Shown here piece by piece: positions 1 to 10,400 of a DNA stretch of 64,000 nt (positions are counted from its first letter, which is position 1; every line of letters begins with the position of its first letter). The DNA lies in contig NZ_BCMF01000010.1 of NCBI RefSeq assembly GCF_002217925.1, forward strand, positions 1 to 64,000. The letters run 5' to 3'. Under the pieces are notes generated by a model. That model was given only the letters and a program-made list of their open reading frames with translations. It was not told the DNA's origin and did not search any database. A program made the position numbers and the translations under genes. This stretch comes from Secundilactobacillus mixtipabuli (GTDB lineage Bacteria > Bacillota > Bacilli > Lactobacillales > Lactobacillaceae).

Positions 1-145
1 TTTGTGACTCATTAATATTACTAGCGAAATTGACTTCGCAAATTACATTTGATATCAGCCGAAACTGATATACCCTGCACATTTGTGAAACAAAACTTTG
101 TTCAGTTTTCAAAGATCTACTGAGCTGATCGCTTATGAATCAGCC
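1..145 (-). promoter_or_regulatory. Leader of an rRNA operon running left out of the window
   Basis: Read on the minus strand, this stretch contains the ATCTTTGAAAACTGAAC-type motif at about 90-118 that Firmicutes carry in the spacers and leaders of rRNA operons. It lies directly downstream of three strong tandem promoters. No rRNA sequence itself is inside the window, so the 16S gene would start just left of position 1. The assignment is inference from the motif plus the promoter array. Confidence 0.7.
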
Positions 146-150
146 TTTAT

Positions 151-179
151 ATCATATCTCATTGTTTGTGATGTGTCAA
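151..179 (-). promoter_or_regulatory. rRNA operon promoter, proximal copy
   Basis: On the minus strand there is a perfect -35 TTGACA (174-179), a 17-base spacer and a -10 TATGAT (151-156). It is the copy nearest the leader. Strong consensus and exact spacing fit an rRNA promoter. Confidence 0.8.
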
Positions 180-237
180 CCAAAATTTAAAATTTTATAA
201 TTTTGAAATTTCGATGTCTGTCGCAAGCAACTTAATT

Positions 238-266
238 AATATACCGCTTTGCTACAAGAATGTCAA
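238..266 (-). promoter_or_regulatory. rRNA operon promoter, middle copy
   Basis: On the minus strand, TTGACA (261-266), a 17-base spacer and TATATT (238-243). Just after the -10 the bases read TTAAGTTGCTTGCG, a start-site segment shared with the distal promoter. This suggests a duplicated promoter module. Confidence 0.8.
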
Positions 267-325
267 ACATAATTTATAATTTTTTATAATTACGTTTTTC
301 GTTTCCCTCGCGAAGCAACTTAACT

Positions 326-354
326 AATATATCATCCGTACAAACATGTGTCAA
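326..354 (-). promoter_or_regulatory. rRNA operon promoter, distal copy
   Basis: On the minus strand, TTGACA (349-354), a 17-base spacer and TATATT (326-331), followed by TTAAGTTGCTTCGCG. This matches the segment after the middle promoter almost exactly. Confidence 0.8.
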
Positions 355-475
355 CGCAAATATGCACTTTTAATGATACTCACATTTGATGATCAAGCGT
401 TTCGCCCAGATTATCCGTTCAACTCACCGTAGAATCTGGTTTTCTAGCTATCTGATACCATCATCCATCCCACAC

Positions 476-997
476 CTATTTCTCATCGCCACTATCATCC
501 GTAAAGAATGCTTGGCTCTGTTTAGGATGATTTCGCAAGTATTGCTTAGTGAAGGCCGCGACTTCGGCTTGACTTTGACCGTCAACATGAGCGGCTCTCA
601 TCGCTTCAGACAGCTGCGAATAAAACTGATCCGCCTTTTCATCATATAAATGTGTTAACTGATCATGATTAGCTGTGACCCAACTTGCTAACGTTGCTTG
701 ATGTTCTGGTCCAACCACGTCTAAAAGAACCATCATCGCCGTTGGAATTAGCTCAAATAACCGTGGCTGCTTTTCTCGTTCATCCAACAACCTCACAAAA
801 CGATTGAAAAATAGATCCGCTAGCATCTCAGTTGTCCAATCCGCTGGCTGTGCGCCGTACCCTTCTACTGCAACCTGTAAAACCAGCGAATCGATTAACA
901 CCACCTGCTGCTGATCAGTTTCAGTCATGTTTTTAACGAGCGGTACCTGTTCAATCTGGTCGAGCCAGTTATTCAATTGTTCATCGAACTGTGTCAT
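476..997 (-). CDS. Conserved hypothetical protein, 173 aa
   Basis: I do not recognise this protein. It is acidic, predicted mostly helical and soluble, with no signal peptide or membrane segment; it ends in DDSGDEK. I chose the ATG at 997 because an AAGGG ribosome binding site lies 8 bases upstream. An in-frame ATG at 1003 sits too close to that site, and the longer reading frame back to 1111 adds residues unlike the rest. The gene stands alone between the rRNA promoters and a divergent thiolase gene. Function unknown. Confidence 0.6.
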   Translation of the reverse strand: MTQFDEQLNNWLDQIEQVPLVKNMTETDQQQVVLIDSLVLQVAVEGYGAQPADWTTEMLADLFFNRFVRLLDEREKQPRLFELIPTAMMVLLDVVGPEHQATLASWVTANHDQLTHLYDEKADQFYSQLSEAMRAAHVDGQSQAEVAAFTKQYLRNHPKQSQAFFTDDSGDEK

Positions 998-1155
998 CGT
1001 CATCACCCTTCCCATTAGTTTCATCATTATATGAAAGATTCTACTATAATACAAACCTTTAAAAATCTGGTAAAGCCAAACCAAACCTAGAGACATTTTA
1101 CTGGATATCATGTATCCTTATCAAATGTATATTGAAATTGAAGAGGAAGTTAATC

Positions 1156-2328
1156 ATGAAAGAAGTTGTTATTCTAAGTGCTGTCAGAACACCAATTGGT
1201 AAAATGGGCCGCCAATTAGCAGATTACTCAGCCGTTCAACTTGGTACGATTGCTGCCAAGGCTGCCATCCATCAAGCCAGAATTGAACCTAAAAACATCG
1301 ATCAAGCAATCGTTGGTAACGTTTTGCAAGCGGGTTCCGGTCAAAACGTTGCTCGGCAAATCAGTCTTAACAGCGGGTTACCAGTTACCAGCACCGCAAT
1401 GACTATCAATCAAGTATGCGGATCCGGTATCAAGGCCATTCGGCTTGCCCAATCGGCTATCTTGCTCGGCGATGCCGATACCATCCTAGTTGGCGGTACT
1501 GAAAGTATGTCAAACGTCCCTTACCTACTGCCTGACATGCGTCGCGGCACAAAGTACGGCGAGAGAAAGGTACTGGACGGTATTGAGCACGATGCTTTAC
1601 GAGATGTTTTTACGCAAGAATTAATGGGAACGACAGCCGAAAACGTTGCCGCTAAATACCACGTTTCACGTGCTGAACAAGACGCTTTTTCCCTGCGTTC
1701 TCATCAGCGGGCAGTTGCGGCCACCCAGGCCGGCCACTTTAAAAATGAACTTGTTTCGGTCACTGCATCCGGCAAATCAACTGTTCAAATCACTCAGGAT
1801 GAAGCCATTCGGCCTGATACTTCGCTCGAAGCACTCAGTCATTTAAAGCCTGCCTTCAAAACTGATGGTACTGTCACCGCTGGAAATTCCGCTGGCTTAA
1901 ACGACGGCGCCAGTATGCTCGTTCTAATGTCTAAAGAGGCTGCTGATGCTGCTGGCTTGAAGTATCTCGCTGTTCTTGATGGTTACCAAGAAGTCGGCAT
2001 CGATCCAAGTATTATGGGTTATGCCCCCTACTACGCCGTCTCTCGCCTGTTAGAAAAACAGGGCAAGACCATCACCGATTTCGACCGCTATGAACTAAAT
2101 GAAGCCTTTGCAGCTCAGTCAGTCGCAGTTGCTCGAGACCTTAAAATCCCAGATGATCGTCTGAATGTTAACGGTGGCGCCATTGCCTTAGGTCATCCAG
2201 TTGGCGCGTCAGGTGCCCGCATCGTGACAACGCTAGTTCATGACTTACAGCGAGAACAGTTGCAATCAGGCATGGCCGCCATCTGCATTGGCGGTGGCAT
2301 GGGCATCGCCCTTTCTGTGCACCGCTAA
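1156..2328 (+). CDS. Acetyl-CoA C-acetyltransferase (thiolase)
   Basis: Thiolase of usual length (390 aa). It should condense two acetyl-CoA to acetoacetyl-CoA, the entry step of the mevalonate route by which lactobacilli make isoprenoids. The nucleophile Cys88 lies in NQVCGSG. The C-terminal NGGAIALGHPVGASGAR motif supplies the catalytic His, and CIGGGMG supplies the second catalytic Cys. The start at 1156 follows a GAGGAAG site; an in-frame ATG at 1132 has no such site. It is monocistronic and ends just before a large palindromic repeat that should also act as its terminator. No HMG-CoA synthase or reductase gene is next to it. Confidence 0.92.
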   Translation: MKEVVILSAVRTPIGKMGRQLADYSAVQLGTIAAKAAIHQARIEPKNIDQAIVGNVLQAGSGQNVARQISLNSGLPVTSTAMTINQVCGSGIKAIRLAQSAILLGDADTILVGGTESMSNVPYLLPDMRRGTKYGERKVLDGIEHDALRDVFTQELMGTTAENVAAKYHVSRAEQDAFSLRSHQRAVAATQAGHFKNELVSVTASGKSTVQITQDEAIRPDTSLEALSHLKPAFKTDGTVTAGNSAGLNDGASMLVLMSKEAADAAGLKYLAVLDGYQEVGIDPSIMGYAPYYAVSRLLEKQGKTITDFDRYELNEAFAAQSVAVARDLKIPDDRLNVNGGAIALGHPVGASGARIVTTLVHDLQREQLQSGMAAICIGGGMGIALSVHR

Positions 2329-2353
2329 TTGATATCCCAAAAATTTACCGGAA

Positions 2354-2567
2354 CTGTGCCATAAGTCTATGTCGACAAGGATTTAATCTGATTTCTCGAC
2401 TCACACAGCCTCAAATTTACTTTAGTTCCATTACTTGAATATAGCCTTAACCTGTTCCACAACTCAGATTCCGGCCATATAACCGCAAAAACGCCATCCC
2501 GATAAAACCCATCGGAATGACGTTTTTTGCAGTTATATTCTGGAATCTACCGAGTTGTGTCACAGCC
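2354..2567. repeat. Nested-palindrome repeat family A, copy 1 (long form)
   Basis: The copy starts with a GTGCCATAAGTCTATGTCGA block shared with the copy at 16148. It ends with outer arms CACAACTCAGATTCC and GGAATCTACCGAGTTGTG (about 2457-2560) enclosing an AT-edged inner hairpin (AAAAACG...CGTTTTTT) that reads as a terminator in both directions. It separates the convergent thiolase and sfsA genes, and its right end supplies the sfsA stop codon. Confidence 0.8.
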
Positions 2568-3303
2568 TCGGTTTTTGATTTAATGAAGTTTCTTCAAAAT
2601 GACCATGCAGATCAAACGGAATGGGTTGCCGCAATGTCACCACTTCTGGCGTGACCTGACAATCTATCGCTACCACGTGAACACCCGCTCTTTGGGCAGA
2701 TTCAATAGCAGCAGTTAATTTTGGTGCACGTTCGCGATAAATGGTCATACTATGCGCATAATCAAGTTGAACAACAAATAATAAATAGGCTTTTGCCCCT
2801 TCTTGAACAGCACGCGTCAATTCGTGAACATGTTTAACGGCACGGACGGTAGGCGCGTCAGGAAAAGCTGCAACTCCTTCGTTCTCCAAAGTCACGCCCT
2901 TCACCTCAATCCAAACATCCTGTCCTAGCGTCGTTTGACCCCAAAAATCCAATCGCGAATCATGATAGACCGTTTCAGGTTTAAAGTCACTTAGTTCTGG
3001 TAGATCTGGCAGGTGTAGTTGATGCGTTAGCTGAGCTTCTTTAACCAGCTGGTTGGGTAGTTGACTATCAATATTCACCCAATGCTGATCAAGCTTTTTC
3101 ACAGCAACTAAATCATAATCCGTTTTACGCGTTGGTTTCGGCTGGTAGTTTAAAGCCACCTTTGTGCCGGGAACCAGTAATTCTTTGCTCCGTCCAGTAT
3201 TTTTGACATGCGCCGTTACAACCTCACCAGCCAGTTTGCAATGTGCGATGAACCGGTTCGGCCGCTCAATAAACGTTGCTAATTGAATACTCTCATACCG
3301 CAT
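2560..3303 (-). CDS. sfsA: SfsA family DNA/RNA nuclease-like protein
   Basis: 247 aa, matching the SfsA (sugar fermentation stimulation) family in length and in its motifs. The N-terminal half carries FIERPNRFIAHC and the HVKNTGRSKELL block. The C-terminal half carries SRLDFW, the WIEVKGVTLE segment and FPDAPTVRAVKHVHEL, the PD-(D/E)XK-like core of the family. In Escherichia coli the name came from effects on maltose gene expression; the true role in lactobacilli is not established. The ATG at 3303 follows GGGAGGTGG. The stop codon lies inside the right arm of the neighbouring repeat, so the repeat may have been inserted at or grown into the gene end. Confidence 0.9.
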   Translation of the reverse strand: MRYESIQLATFIERPNRFIAHCKLAGEVVTAHVKNTGRSKELLVPGTKVALNYQPKPTRKTDYDLVAVKKLDQHWVNIDSQLPNQLVKEAQLTHQLHLPDLPELSDFKPETVYHDSRLDFWGQTTLGQDVWIEVKGVTLENEGVAAFPDAPTVRAVKHVHELTRAVQEGAKAYLLFVVQLDYAHSMTIYRERAPKLTAAIESAQRAGVHVVAIDCQVTPEVVTLRQPIPFDLHGHFEETSLNQKPRL

Positions 3304-3397
3304 CCAACCACCTCCCTCATTTTATACTGCACTAGACCTTTTTAAAAAGCAATTAAAGGGGTAAAATTTAGGCTAAACATTTGTGAGGAGGAAACTC

Positions 3398-3922
3398 ATG
3401 TCACTGACATATTTAAGACGGGCTACCCAGGCAGACCTACCCGCAATCGCAGCCATTATTAATGACGCTAAGGTCTACTTAAAGGAACAAAAGATTAACC
3501 AGTGGCAAGATGGCTATCCTGATACGGCCATTTTGAAACAGGATATTGAAGATGGGATCACATTCGTCTTAATCCACAATAATACGGTTGCTGGAACCGC
3601 CGCTTTGCACCAGGGAATCGATATCAATTACCTTAAGATCGAGAACGGTCAATGGGAAGATGGCACTGATGATCACTATGCGGCGATTCACCGTATTGCC
3701 GTTTCTCGTGACTTTCGCGGTCAGCATCTATCAGAACCGCTAATGAACAGTCTCATTACCATTTCTGGCTTGCTGGGCTTCAAAGATATTCGAATCGATA
3801 CCCACCCAGATAATAAGGGCATGCAGCATGTCATTAACAGCTGCGGCTTCAACTACCGTGGCATTGTGCATATGCACAGCGATAATACCATTCGTTATGC
3901 CTATCAGCTAGTAATTGACTAA
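3398..3922 (+). CDS. GNAT family N-acetyltransferase
   Basis: 174 aa GNAT-fold acetyltransferase. It has an N-terminal LRRATQADLPAIAAII strand-helix. The acetyl-CoA-binding segment is IHRIAVSRDFRGQHLSEPLM, with R-x-F-R-G-Q in place of the classical pyrophosphate loop, and a DTHPDNKGMQHVINSCGF segment follows. Substrate unknown. The start follows a GAGGAGGAAA site. The downstream 62-aa membrane protein begins 19 bases later and may be co-transcribed. Confidence 0.85.
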   Translation: MSLTYLRRATQADLPAIAAIINDAKVYLKEQKINQWQDGYPDTAILKQDIEDGITFVLIHNNTVAGTAALHQGIDINYLKIENGQWEDGTDDHYAAIHRIAVSRDFRGQHLSEPLMNSLITISGLLGFKDIRIDTHPDNKGMQHVINSCGFNYRGIVHMHSDNTIRYAYQLVID

Positions 3923-3940
3923 ACAGTGAGGTGAAGTCTC

Positions 3941-4129
3941 ATGACTATTGCAGATACCGCCGTACAGGTTAAACTAATGATTTTGTTTGCAGTCGGGTTA
4001 ATTGCGTTACTGGCTGTCATTTTCCTTAGCATTCGTCACGATCACCGAATCACTTTAAACTCGACGTTACCATTGATCATTGTGGCAGTCTTTATGCTAA
4101 GTGTTCTAATCAGTTTGTCGCAGTTATAA
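3941..4129 (+). CDS. Small two-helix membrane protein, 62 aa
   Basis: Two hydrophobic segments (about residues 12-28 and 40-60) flank a short basic, His-containing turn (RHDHR). No signal peptidase site is evident. A GTGAGGTGAAG site precedes the ATG by 6-8 bases. Function unknown; it may form an operon with the upstream acetyltransferase. It ends 14 bases before a copy of repeat family A. Confidence 0.65.
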   Translation: MTIADTAVQVKLMILFAVGLIALLAVIFLSIRHDHRITLNSTLPLIIVAVFMLSVLISLSQL

Positions 4130-4142
4130 ACAGCGTCATTTA

Positions 4143-4220
4143 ATGCAAAAATGCCTATCCCGTCAAAAGCGGAATAGGCATTTTTTACGTCAAATTCTGG
4201 CATCTACCGTGTTTTTCACA
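4143..4220. repeat. Nested-palindrome repeat family A, degenerate copy
   Basis: The inner hairpin is AAAAATGCCTATCCC...GGAATAGGCATTTTTT. The right arm ATTCTGGCATCTACCGTGTTTTTCACAG is recognisably the family arm with substitutions; the left arm has decayed. It lies between convergent genes and should terminate both. Confidence 0.65.
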
Positions 4221-4256
4221 GTTTGTTTATAACATCCGTGAACTGAAAGGATCCCG

Positions 4257-7200
4257 TTACTCACGAGTTGCTCGTCGACGAAGTAACCAACGCCAAGTCT
4301 CCCAAACAGTTCCCAAGACGAATAAGATCACACCTAACGCTGAAAGCAGTCGTCCTGCCGACAGGCCTGGGGTTTGATACGTTAACCGAACCTGATGTTT
4401 ACCGGCCGGAATCTTCGCGCCGACAAAGCCAGCATTAACTTTTTGTGTCGCTGTCTCATGACCATCGACCGTTAAATGCCAACCCTTGGTGTAAGGAATA
4501 GACGTTGCCAGAACACTCGCCTGAGTTCGATCAGTCGTTCCTGATACCCGGTTATTTGTCACCTTTAGCTGTTTGAGACCTTGCTTTTGAATCTGAGTGG
4601 CCTTTTGACGATAACGTTGACCAAACGGTACCGCAATGACTCGAACTCGCTTAAAGGACATTTGATTAGCCTTGCTAAAGGCCACGTTAATCGTCTTACG
4701 GGCTTTCTTGGCATAGCCTAAATTAATCAAAACGTTTTCCCTTTTTTCATAATCGGACATATTGTCGATCCCTAATTGCAGGATGTTAGCCGCTTTATTA
4801 CCACTATTAACTTGCAGATAGTAAGAATTGAAGTACTGGTTATTCATAAAGTTGCGCCAGTAGTTCAGCTTAGCGCCATATGAAAATGGCACATCACCCA
4901 TGATCGACCGACGAGCCGTATAAGTTAACCTGTCAGAAGTTGATGGGAACTTGGTCTTGATTCCATCAAACTCAATGTATAATTCACTGTTCTTATAAGC
5001 TGAAGGATTCTTTAATGTAATCTGATAATCAGCATTTTGACCCAGAATGTCACTGGTCATAACCTTCAACCCATTTTTATTCGTCTGACTGTCCTTTTTA
5101 ACAATATCCTGATTTTGTTTCATCATCTTTTGAACAGCCTTCAATGGCTTCGTTGTTTTTGCCACTGCATTATACGCATCAATTTGCTCTGGGGTGAGGT
5201 TCTCTGGCTTGATTTGTGATAACATCGAACGACCAGAATCATGCGTAATTTGGTAGGCAACAGCTTGCTGCACCGTCGTGATCGGTTCATAGTTCATTTT
5301 GACAGTGTACGGTACCGTTTTCGTTGTAGTTGCAGCCTTGATTGTCTTAACGCCACTGACCTGATGATCGGTTAAGGCGCCAGTTAGCATGGCTTGTTCC
5401 TTATCACTGGCAGAGAGCTTCAGATAATCTTGTTTATTGAGCTGCTGAGTTTGGGTATAGGCCAGCGGCAAGGCATACTTGTTGCGATAAACGGCTGTCC
5501 CCACGTGGTTATCCAAAGTGTAAACCGCTTGGTTTTGGAATATCCGTGGCTGCCCGTTTTTCTTTTTCATGATTTTGAACCCATAAGGAACCTTCGACTT
5601 ACCCACTTCATCTTCACGGGCAAATAAATATTTGACGTTAAGCAGTGACGTGAAAGTGGTTCGATTGTCCACGTTTCGAGTCGGGTTATTCATCGTATTT
5701 TCACTGTTAGCCAGCTCTTTGTTGACTTTATCTACCGCACCGTTCTGAACTGAGAAGTAAGAACTGATCGAATGCATATTCAACAGCATTGGAATGTTAT
5801 TCCCAGCCGTTCTCAACGGATAGTAATCAGACGTTTCTGCGGTCCGATAAAAACTCTTATCGTGTTTGGCTAGATACCGGTTGGCATAATCGTAATAAGT
5901 CGATACCCAGTGCGCTGCCACACCGCGACTTAATTCGGCCTTTGCAGCCCCATTATAATTATTGCTGTAAAACCCTAAACCTAAACTGGCAGAGTTCATA
6001 ATAACCAGCGCAAATAAGGCTAATTTTAATCGGTGACCGTTGACGCTGCCAATAAAGGCATAACTGATCACCAGTAACGTCATAAAGTAAATCCCATACA
6101 TAACGGCATGATGAGCTTGTAACTTAAAGATAAAACCATTACCAACCCAAACGAGTGCGAGTAACAGCAGCGTACCACTTAAAAACCACTTGAAATCTGC
6201 AGGAACCAGTTCATGAAGATGGTCAATAAAGATACCGGCAGTCAGTGCAAACGGCAACTGTGCCAATAAGATCCACCGGTTAGATGGCGTACTCATAACG
6301 TTCATAACCGCTGCAAATTGAGGGAAAAGCAATCCCACTGCAATCAAAATCAGCGTGATGTTAAGCATCAAATACTGCTTAAAGTGACGCAGCGACCAAA
6401 TGATCGCCAGCAATGTCAGCCCACTCGTCCCCATAACGGCCCAGTACATGCTTCGGCCACTAGCATCCAAAATTGCGTTTGGTAATTTCATGTAATAGAT
6501 TGCCGGATAGAGTTTTAATCCATTCGCAAAAATGCTAGCTCCTGAACGTGACGAGTTCAGCATCGAAAGCACGTTTGGCACTAATATCATACCAGCAATC
6601 AACAGCGCCATAACGACCGTCAGTATAAAGTAACCAAACGATTTTGGTAACGTTCTGACGAGTTCATCCTTCCGCTTAAGGTCAATGTAGCGAATGACTG
6701 CAAACACCAATGACCCGATTGCCAGTAAGTAGGCAAAATAAACGTTACTGATCAATACAATGGCGGTGATTGCCACTAACCACAAGAACGATTGACCGTG
6801 ATAGATTTTATCAATGGCGACGCACAGCAGCGGGAAGAAAATCAATGGTAACAAGAAGAATGGATGATGGTAGGCAACGTAGAAAGAGAAACTGCAAAAC
6901 GTATAGATCAGCGTTGCAATTAGGCTACCGCTGCGTTTTAACTTCATTTGTTTAGTAAAAGCAATAAAGGCGAGTCCCACTGCGTACAACCGCAGAATGG
7001 TCAACACCTGATAACCCAGTTGAATCTTACCAGCCGGGAAAAGCGCAATCAGATAACTAAAAGGGTCACCCACGACATAGTAGGAAAAGGTGGTCATCTG
7101 GTCAGCGCCAAGCCCTAAGTTCCAGGACCAGCTGAATAGTGACTGATGCGTTGTTCCCCGTAAAATCCGGTAGAATTCTTCTAATATTGGGTAATGCTGC

Positions 7201-7331
7201 GTGATACCGTCCACGTTCCAAATCGTTGTTTGGCCCATGAAGCGTAAGGCACCAAACGAGCACAGCACAATTAGACCAAAGGCAAACGTGTAAATAATCC
7301 AAACTGGAATTTTTTCAACTATTTTTCTCAA
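4257..7331 (-). CDS. yfhO: YfhO family multi-pass membrane protein
   Basis: 1024 aa. The N-terminal half has about 12 or more hydrophobic helices, including the family-typical DGITQHYP near residue 40. A large extracytoplasmic C-terminal part follows, with a terminal helix and a basic tail (WRWLLRRRATRE). YfhO proteins are GT-C-like membrane enzymes implicated in glycosylating lipoteichoic acid in Bacillus and Listeria; the donor in this organism is not shown by the sequence. The start is a TTG after GGAGAG with 7-base spacing. The gene lies alone, downstream of addBA and convergent with the 62-aa membrane protein. Confidence 0.85.
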   Translation of the reverse strand: MRKIVEKIPVWIIYTFAFGLIVLCSFGALRFMGQTTIWNVDGITQHYPILEEFYRILRGTTHQSLFSWSWNLGLGADQMTTFSYYVVGDPFSYLIALFPAGKIQLGYQVLTILRLYAVGLAFIAFTKQMKLKRSGSLIATLIYTFCSFSFYVAYHHPFFLLPLIFFPLLCVAIDKIYHGQSFLWLVAITAIVLISNVYFAYLLAIGSLVFAVIRYIDLKRKDELVRTLPKSFGYFILTVVMALLIAGMILVPNVLSMLNSSRSGASIFANGLKLYPAIYYMKLPNAILDASGRSMYWAVMGTSGLTLLAIIWSLRHFKQYLMLNITLILIAVGLLFPQFAAVMNVMSTPSNRWILLAQLPFALTAGIFIDHLHELVPADFKWFLSGTLLLLALVWVGNGFIFKLQAHHAVMYGIYFMTLLVISYAFIGSVNGHRLKLALFALVIMNSASLGLGFYSNNYNGAAKAELSRGVAAHWVSTYYDYANRYLAKHDKSFYRTAETSDYYPLRTAGNNIPMLLNMHSISSYFSVQNGAVDKVNKELANSENTMNNPTRNVDNRTTFTSLLNVKYLFAREDEVGKSKVPYGFKIMKKKNGQPRIFQNQAVYTLDNHVGTAVYRNKYALPLAYTQTQQLNKQDYLKLSASDKEQAMLTGALTDHQVSGVKTIKAATTTKTVPYTVKMNYEPITTVQQAVAYQITHDSGRSMLSQIKPENLTPEQIDAYNAVAKTTKPLKAVQKMMKQNQDIVKKDSQTNKNGLKVMTSDILGQNADYQITLKNPSAYKNSELYIEFDGIKTKFPSTSDRLTYTARRSIMGDVPFSYGAKLNYWRNFMNNQYFNSYYLQVNSGNKAANILQLGIDNMSDYEKRENVLINLGYAKKARKTINVAFSKANQMSFKRVRVIAVPFGQRYRQKATQIQKQGLKQLKVTNNRVSGTTDRTQASVLATSIPYTKGWHLTVDGHETATQKVNAGFVGAKIPAGKHQVRLTYQTPGLSAGRLLSALGVILFVLGTVWETWRWLLRRRATRE

Positions 7332-7485
7332 GACTATTCTCTCCGTTTTTAAAATAAACTCTTCATACTAAGCCATTATGCCATAATTACGATTCGAAAA
7401 ACAGGCGTGTCTCTGACCATAATGCTTAAGATTTCCTATCGCTGTCCCTTTCAAATTATCATGCTGCTGATTCAATTGGTTACGA

Positions 7486-10400
7486 TCATACCCGCACCAA
7501 TTGACCAATCGATAGCAAGTAAAGATATCGACTGGTGACCGGCCGGTGACTCATTTTCGCCAAAGCCAGTGCGTATAATTTCAACTGACCTTCATACCGG
7601 TGCTTAACTTTTTCAACACCGTCCTCAGTCGGTTGCACGTAGTCCGTCTTATAGTCAAACAAGGTAATGCCGTCTTCTGTCACAAAGTAGCCATCAATAA
7701 TTCCGTGAATGAGGATCTTCGCCTCTTCGTCTTGAACTGACGCAAAGGCATCCTTAGCGGGCAGCAATAAGGAAAACGGCGTCTCGCGTTTCAAACTATC
7801 TTGATGCTGCAAGATAGTCTGACCAAATCCACTGGCAAAGAAGTTCACGATTTGTTCTTGTTTGATTCGGTCCGCAACGGGCTGCTGCATTACTTTTTGA
7901 TCGACTAACCTATCAATGACAGTTTGAACGGCCTTAAGATCTACTGGCTGTTTCAAGTCTAATTCCTGAAGGATTAAATGCGTTGCCGTCCCAACTTCAG
8001 CTGAAGTCGGCTCATTGATCGTCTGCATAAAAGCAGGCTGTTCGAGGTCGTGTGTCACAAACCGATTACCACCCTGTGCTGTCTGCCATTCTGGCTGATA
8101 ATCACCCAGTTGTTTTAAGTCAGGATCTTCAAATAAACGTTTAATTTCGGATACGGATTGATAAGCAGTCGTCTGAGTTTCAGCTTGGTAGTGATAATTA
8201 AACGACATCAGCTGATTAATTTCATCGACGTTGACATCGGCATAATCAGCAGTTGCTGACTGCTCTTTCAAATCCTGCAACCATTTTTCACCACTTTCAG
8301 CCTTCAGTCGCGGCCCCATGCTAGCCAAATCATCCGCGGAATAAAAGGTGACATCAAACTGCGTTTCGTCAGTTTTTAAAGCTGGCAAAACCTTTTTTTC
8401 AGGGTTTAGTTTAAAGCCCGGATGGCGCATGAGTGCTAACCCGATCCAGTCCAAAAAAGTATGGGTTTTTTCTCTTAAATTCGGGTTCAAAACCAGTGAA
8501 TCATCGTGATTAGCCGCACTCCAGCTCTTGATCAAGCTATCTTGACCCTTGCATTCCCCAACAATGTAGAGTCGCTGTTCTGCTCGAGTCAGCGCCACGT
8601 ATAATTTCCGCATCTCTTCAGCTAAAGCTTCCTTTCGGGTAGCGGACTGGATCACAAGTTTCGGTAGCGTTGGTGCTGCCACCCGTTTTTCCGGATCAAA
8701 ATAATCGATCCCAATTCCCAGTTGGTTATTAAGAATGGCCCGGTCAGTCAGATCCTGAAGGTTGAACTTCTTCGATGCATTCAGCAAAAAGACCACCGGA
8801 TACTCCAACCCTTTGCTCCCATGAATCGTCATCACCTGAACGGCATCTTCTGTCGCTCTGGTTTTAGCCTCTGCCAAATCATGGTCGTTGCGTTGCATCC
8901 GTTCAATGAAACGTACAAATTGGAACAGACCCTTAAAACCGTTTTGTTCATAGTCGGCTGCCCGCTCATATAGGGCGTGCAGGTTCGCTTGCCGCTGCTG
9001 ACCAGCTGGCATCCCAGCCACATAGTCTAAGAAACCGGTAGTTTGATAAATCTGCCAAATTAACGTGGCCAACTGCTTTTGGCGCGCCGTTGTTTGAAAT
9101 TGATTTAACTGCTCCAAAAACAGTTGGATCTTAGGAAAGAGACCATCAGCGTACTGATTTCCGGCATATTCAGTATGGTAGGCATGATAAAAGTGAAGCA
9201 GTGCCGAATAGTAATCATCCGTCTTGTCGTTAACCCTTAAATAAGCGAGTTCATTTTCATTCAAACCGACAATGGGTGACCTTAAGACTGCAGCTAACGA
9301 AATATCCTGATAAGGATTGTCAATAATTTGCAGCATGGCCATCATGATCTGAACTTCTGTCGTTTTAAAGTAACTCTGGGCATCGTTGATCTGAACAGGT
9401 ATATCCGCACGACCAAACTGATCTTGAATCGTCAGATTATTCTTTTTCGTTGACGCGATAATGGCGATATCGGCATATTTCAGTAACCGTTTCTCGCCCT
9501 TTTTTCGGTCCCATATCTCAGTTCCAGTCGCCAGTAATTCGCGAATCTTTTGCGCGATCAAAGTGACTTGGCCTTCGTCGCCATCTGGAATATCATCCGC
9601 ACCCACTTCACTAGGTGCATCAGTATCATAAATCATCAAGGAGGCAACGTTGGGTAAAGTTTCTGGATAGCTGGCACCATATTTCAGCTTGGCTGAGCCA
9701 GCGTACTTGATCTGCCCCAGCTGTTCATCCATGATTTGCGTAAAAATGAGGTTGGTAAATTCATCAACGTTTTTCATTGACCGGAAGTTTTCCGCCAACG
9801 TAATTTCTTTACCGGCTTGAGGATCCTGACGGTAACGGTTGAACTTATCAATAAATAATTTCGGTTCAGCAAGTCGGAAACGGTAAATCGACTGCTTAAT
9901 ATCACCCACCATAAAGAGATTGCCAGGCTGATCATGGGCCAGAGTGGTCATGATAGCTTCCTGCAATTCGTTGGTATCCTGATATTCATCAATCATGATT
10001 TCGTGATAATCCTTAGACAATTGTTCACGGACAGCAACTGCTTCAGGTGATGGGGCCCGCAATATCTGTAAGGCAAAGTGTTCGATGTCGCTAAACTCCC
10101 ACACGTGACGACGGCGTTTTTCTGCGTCATAAGCTGTCGCAAACTTCTGCACGACTTCAGCCAATTCTTCAACGATCCCCCGGCTCTTGTTCATTGCCTC
10201 TGCCGTCTCTGCTTCTGGCAGCGGCATTAACTTAGCAGCCGTTTCAAGGGCGTCCTTGGCGTTATCCCGGTGAGTAACAAACGTCTCCTTGATGTCTTGA
10301 TAATCAGCATATTCGGCTGATTTTTTACCGATTGATGGCAGCCGCCCCCACGGAAATTCGTTGAGCCCTAACCGTAACCCATTCCACGAAAGTTCAGCCA

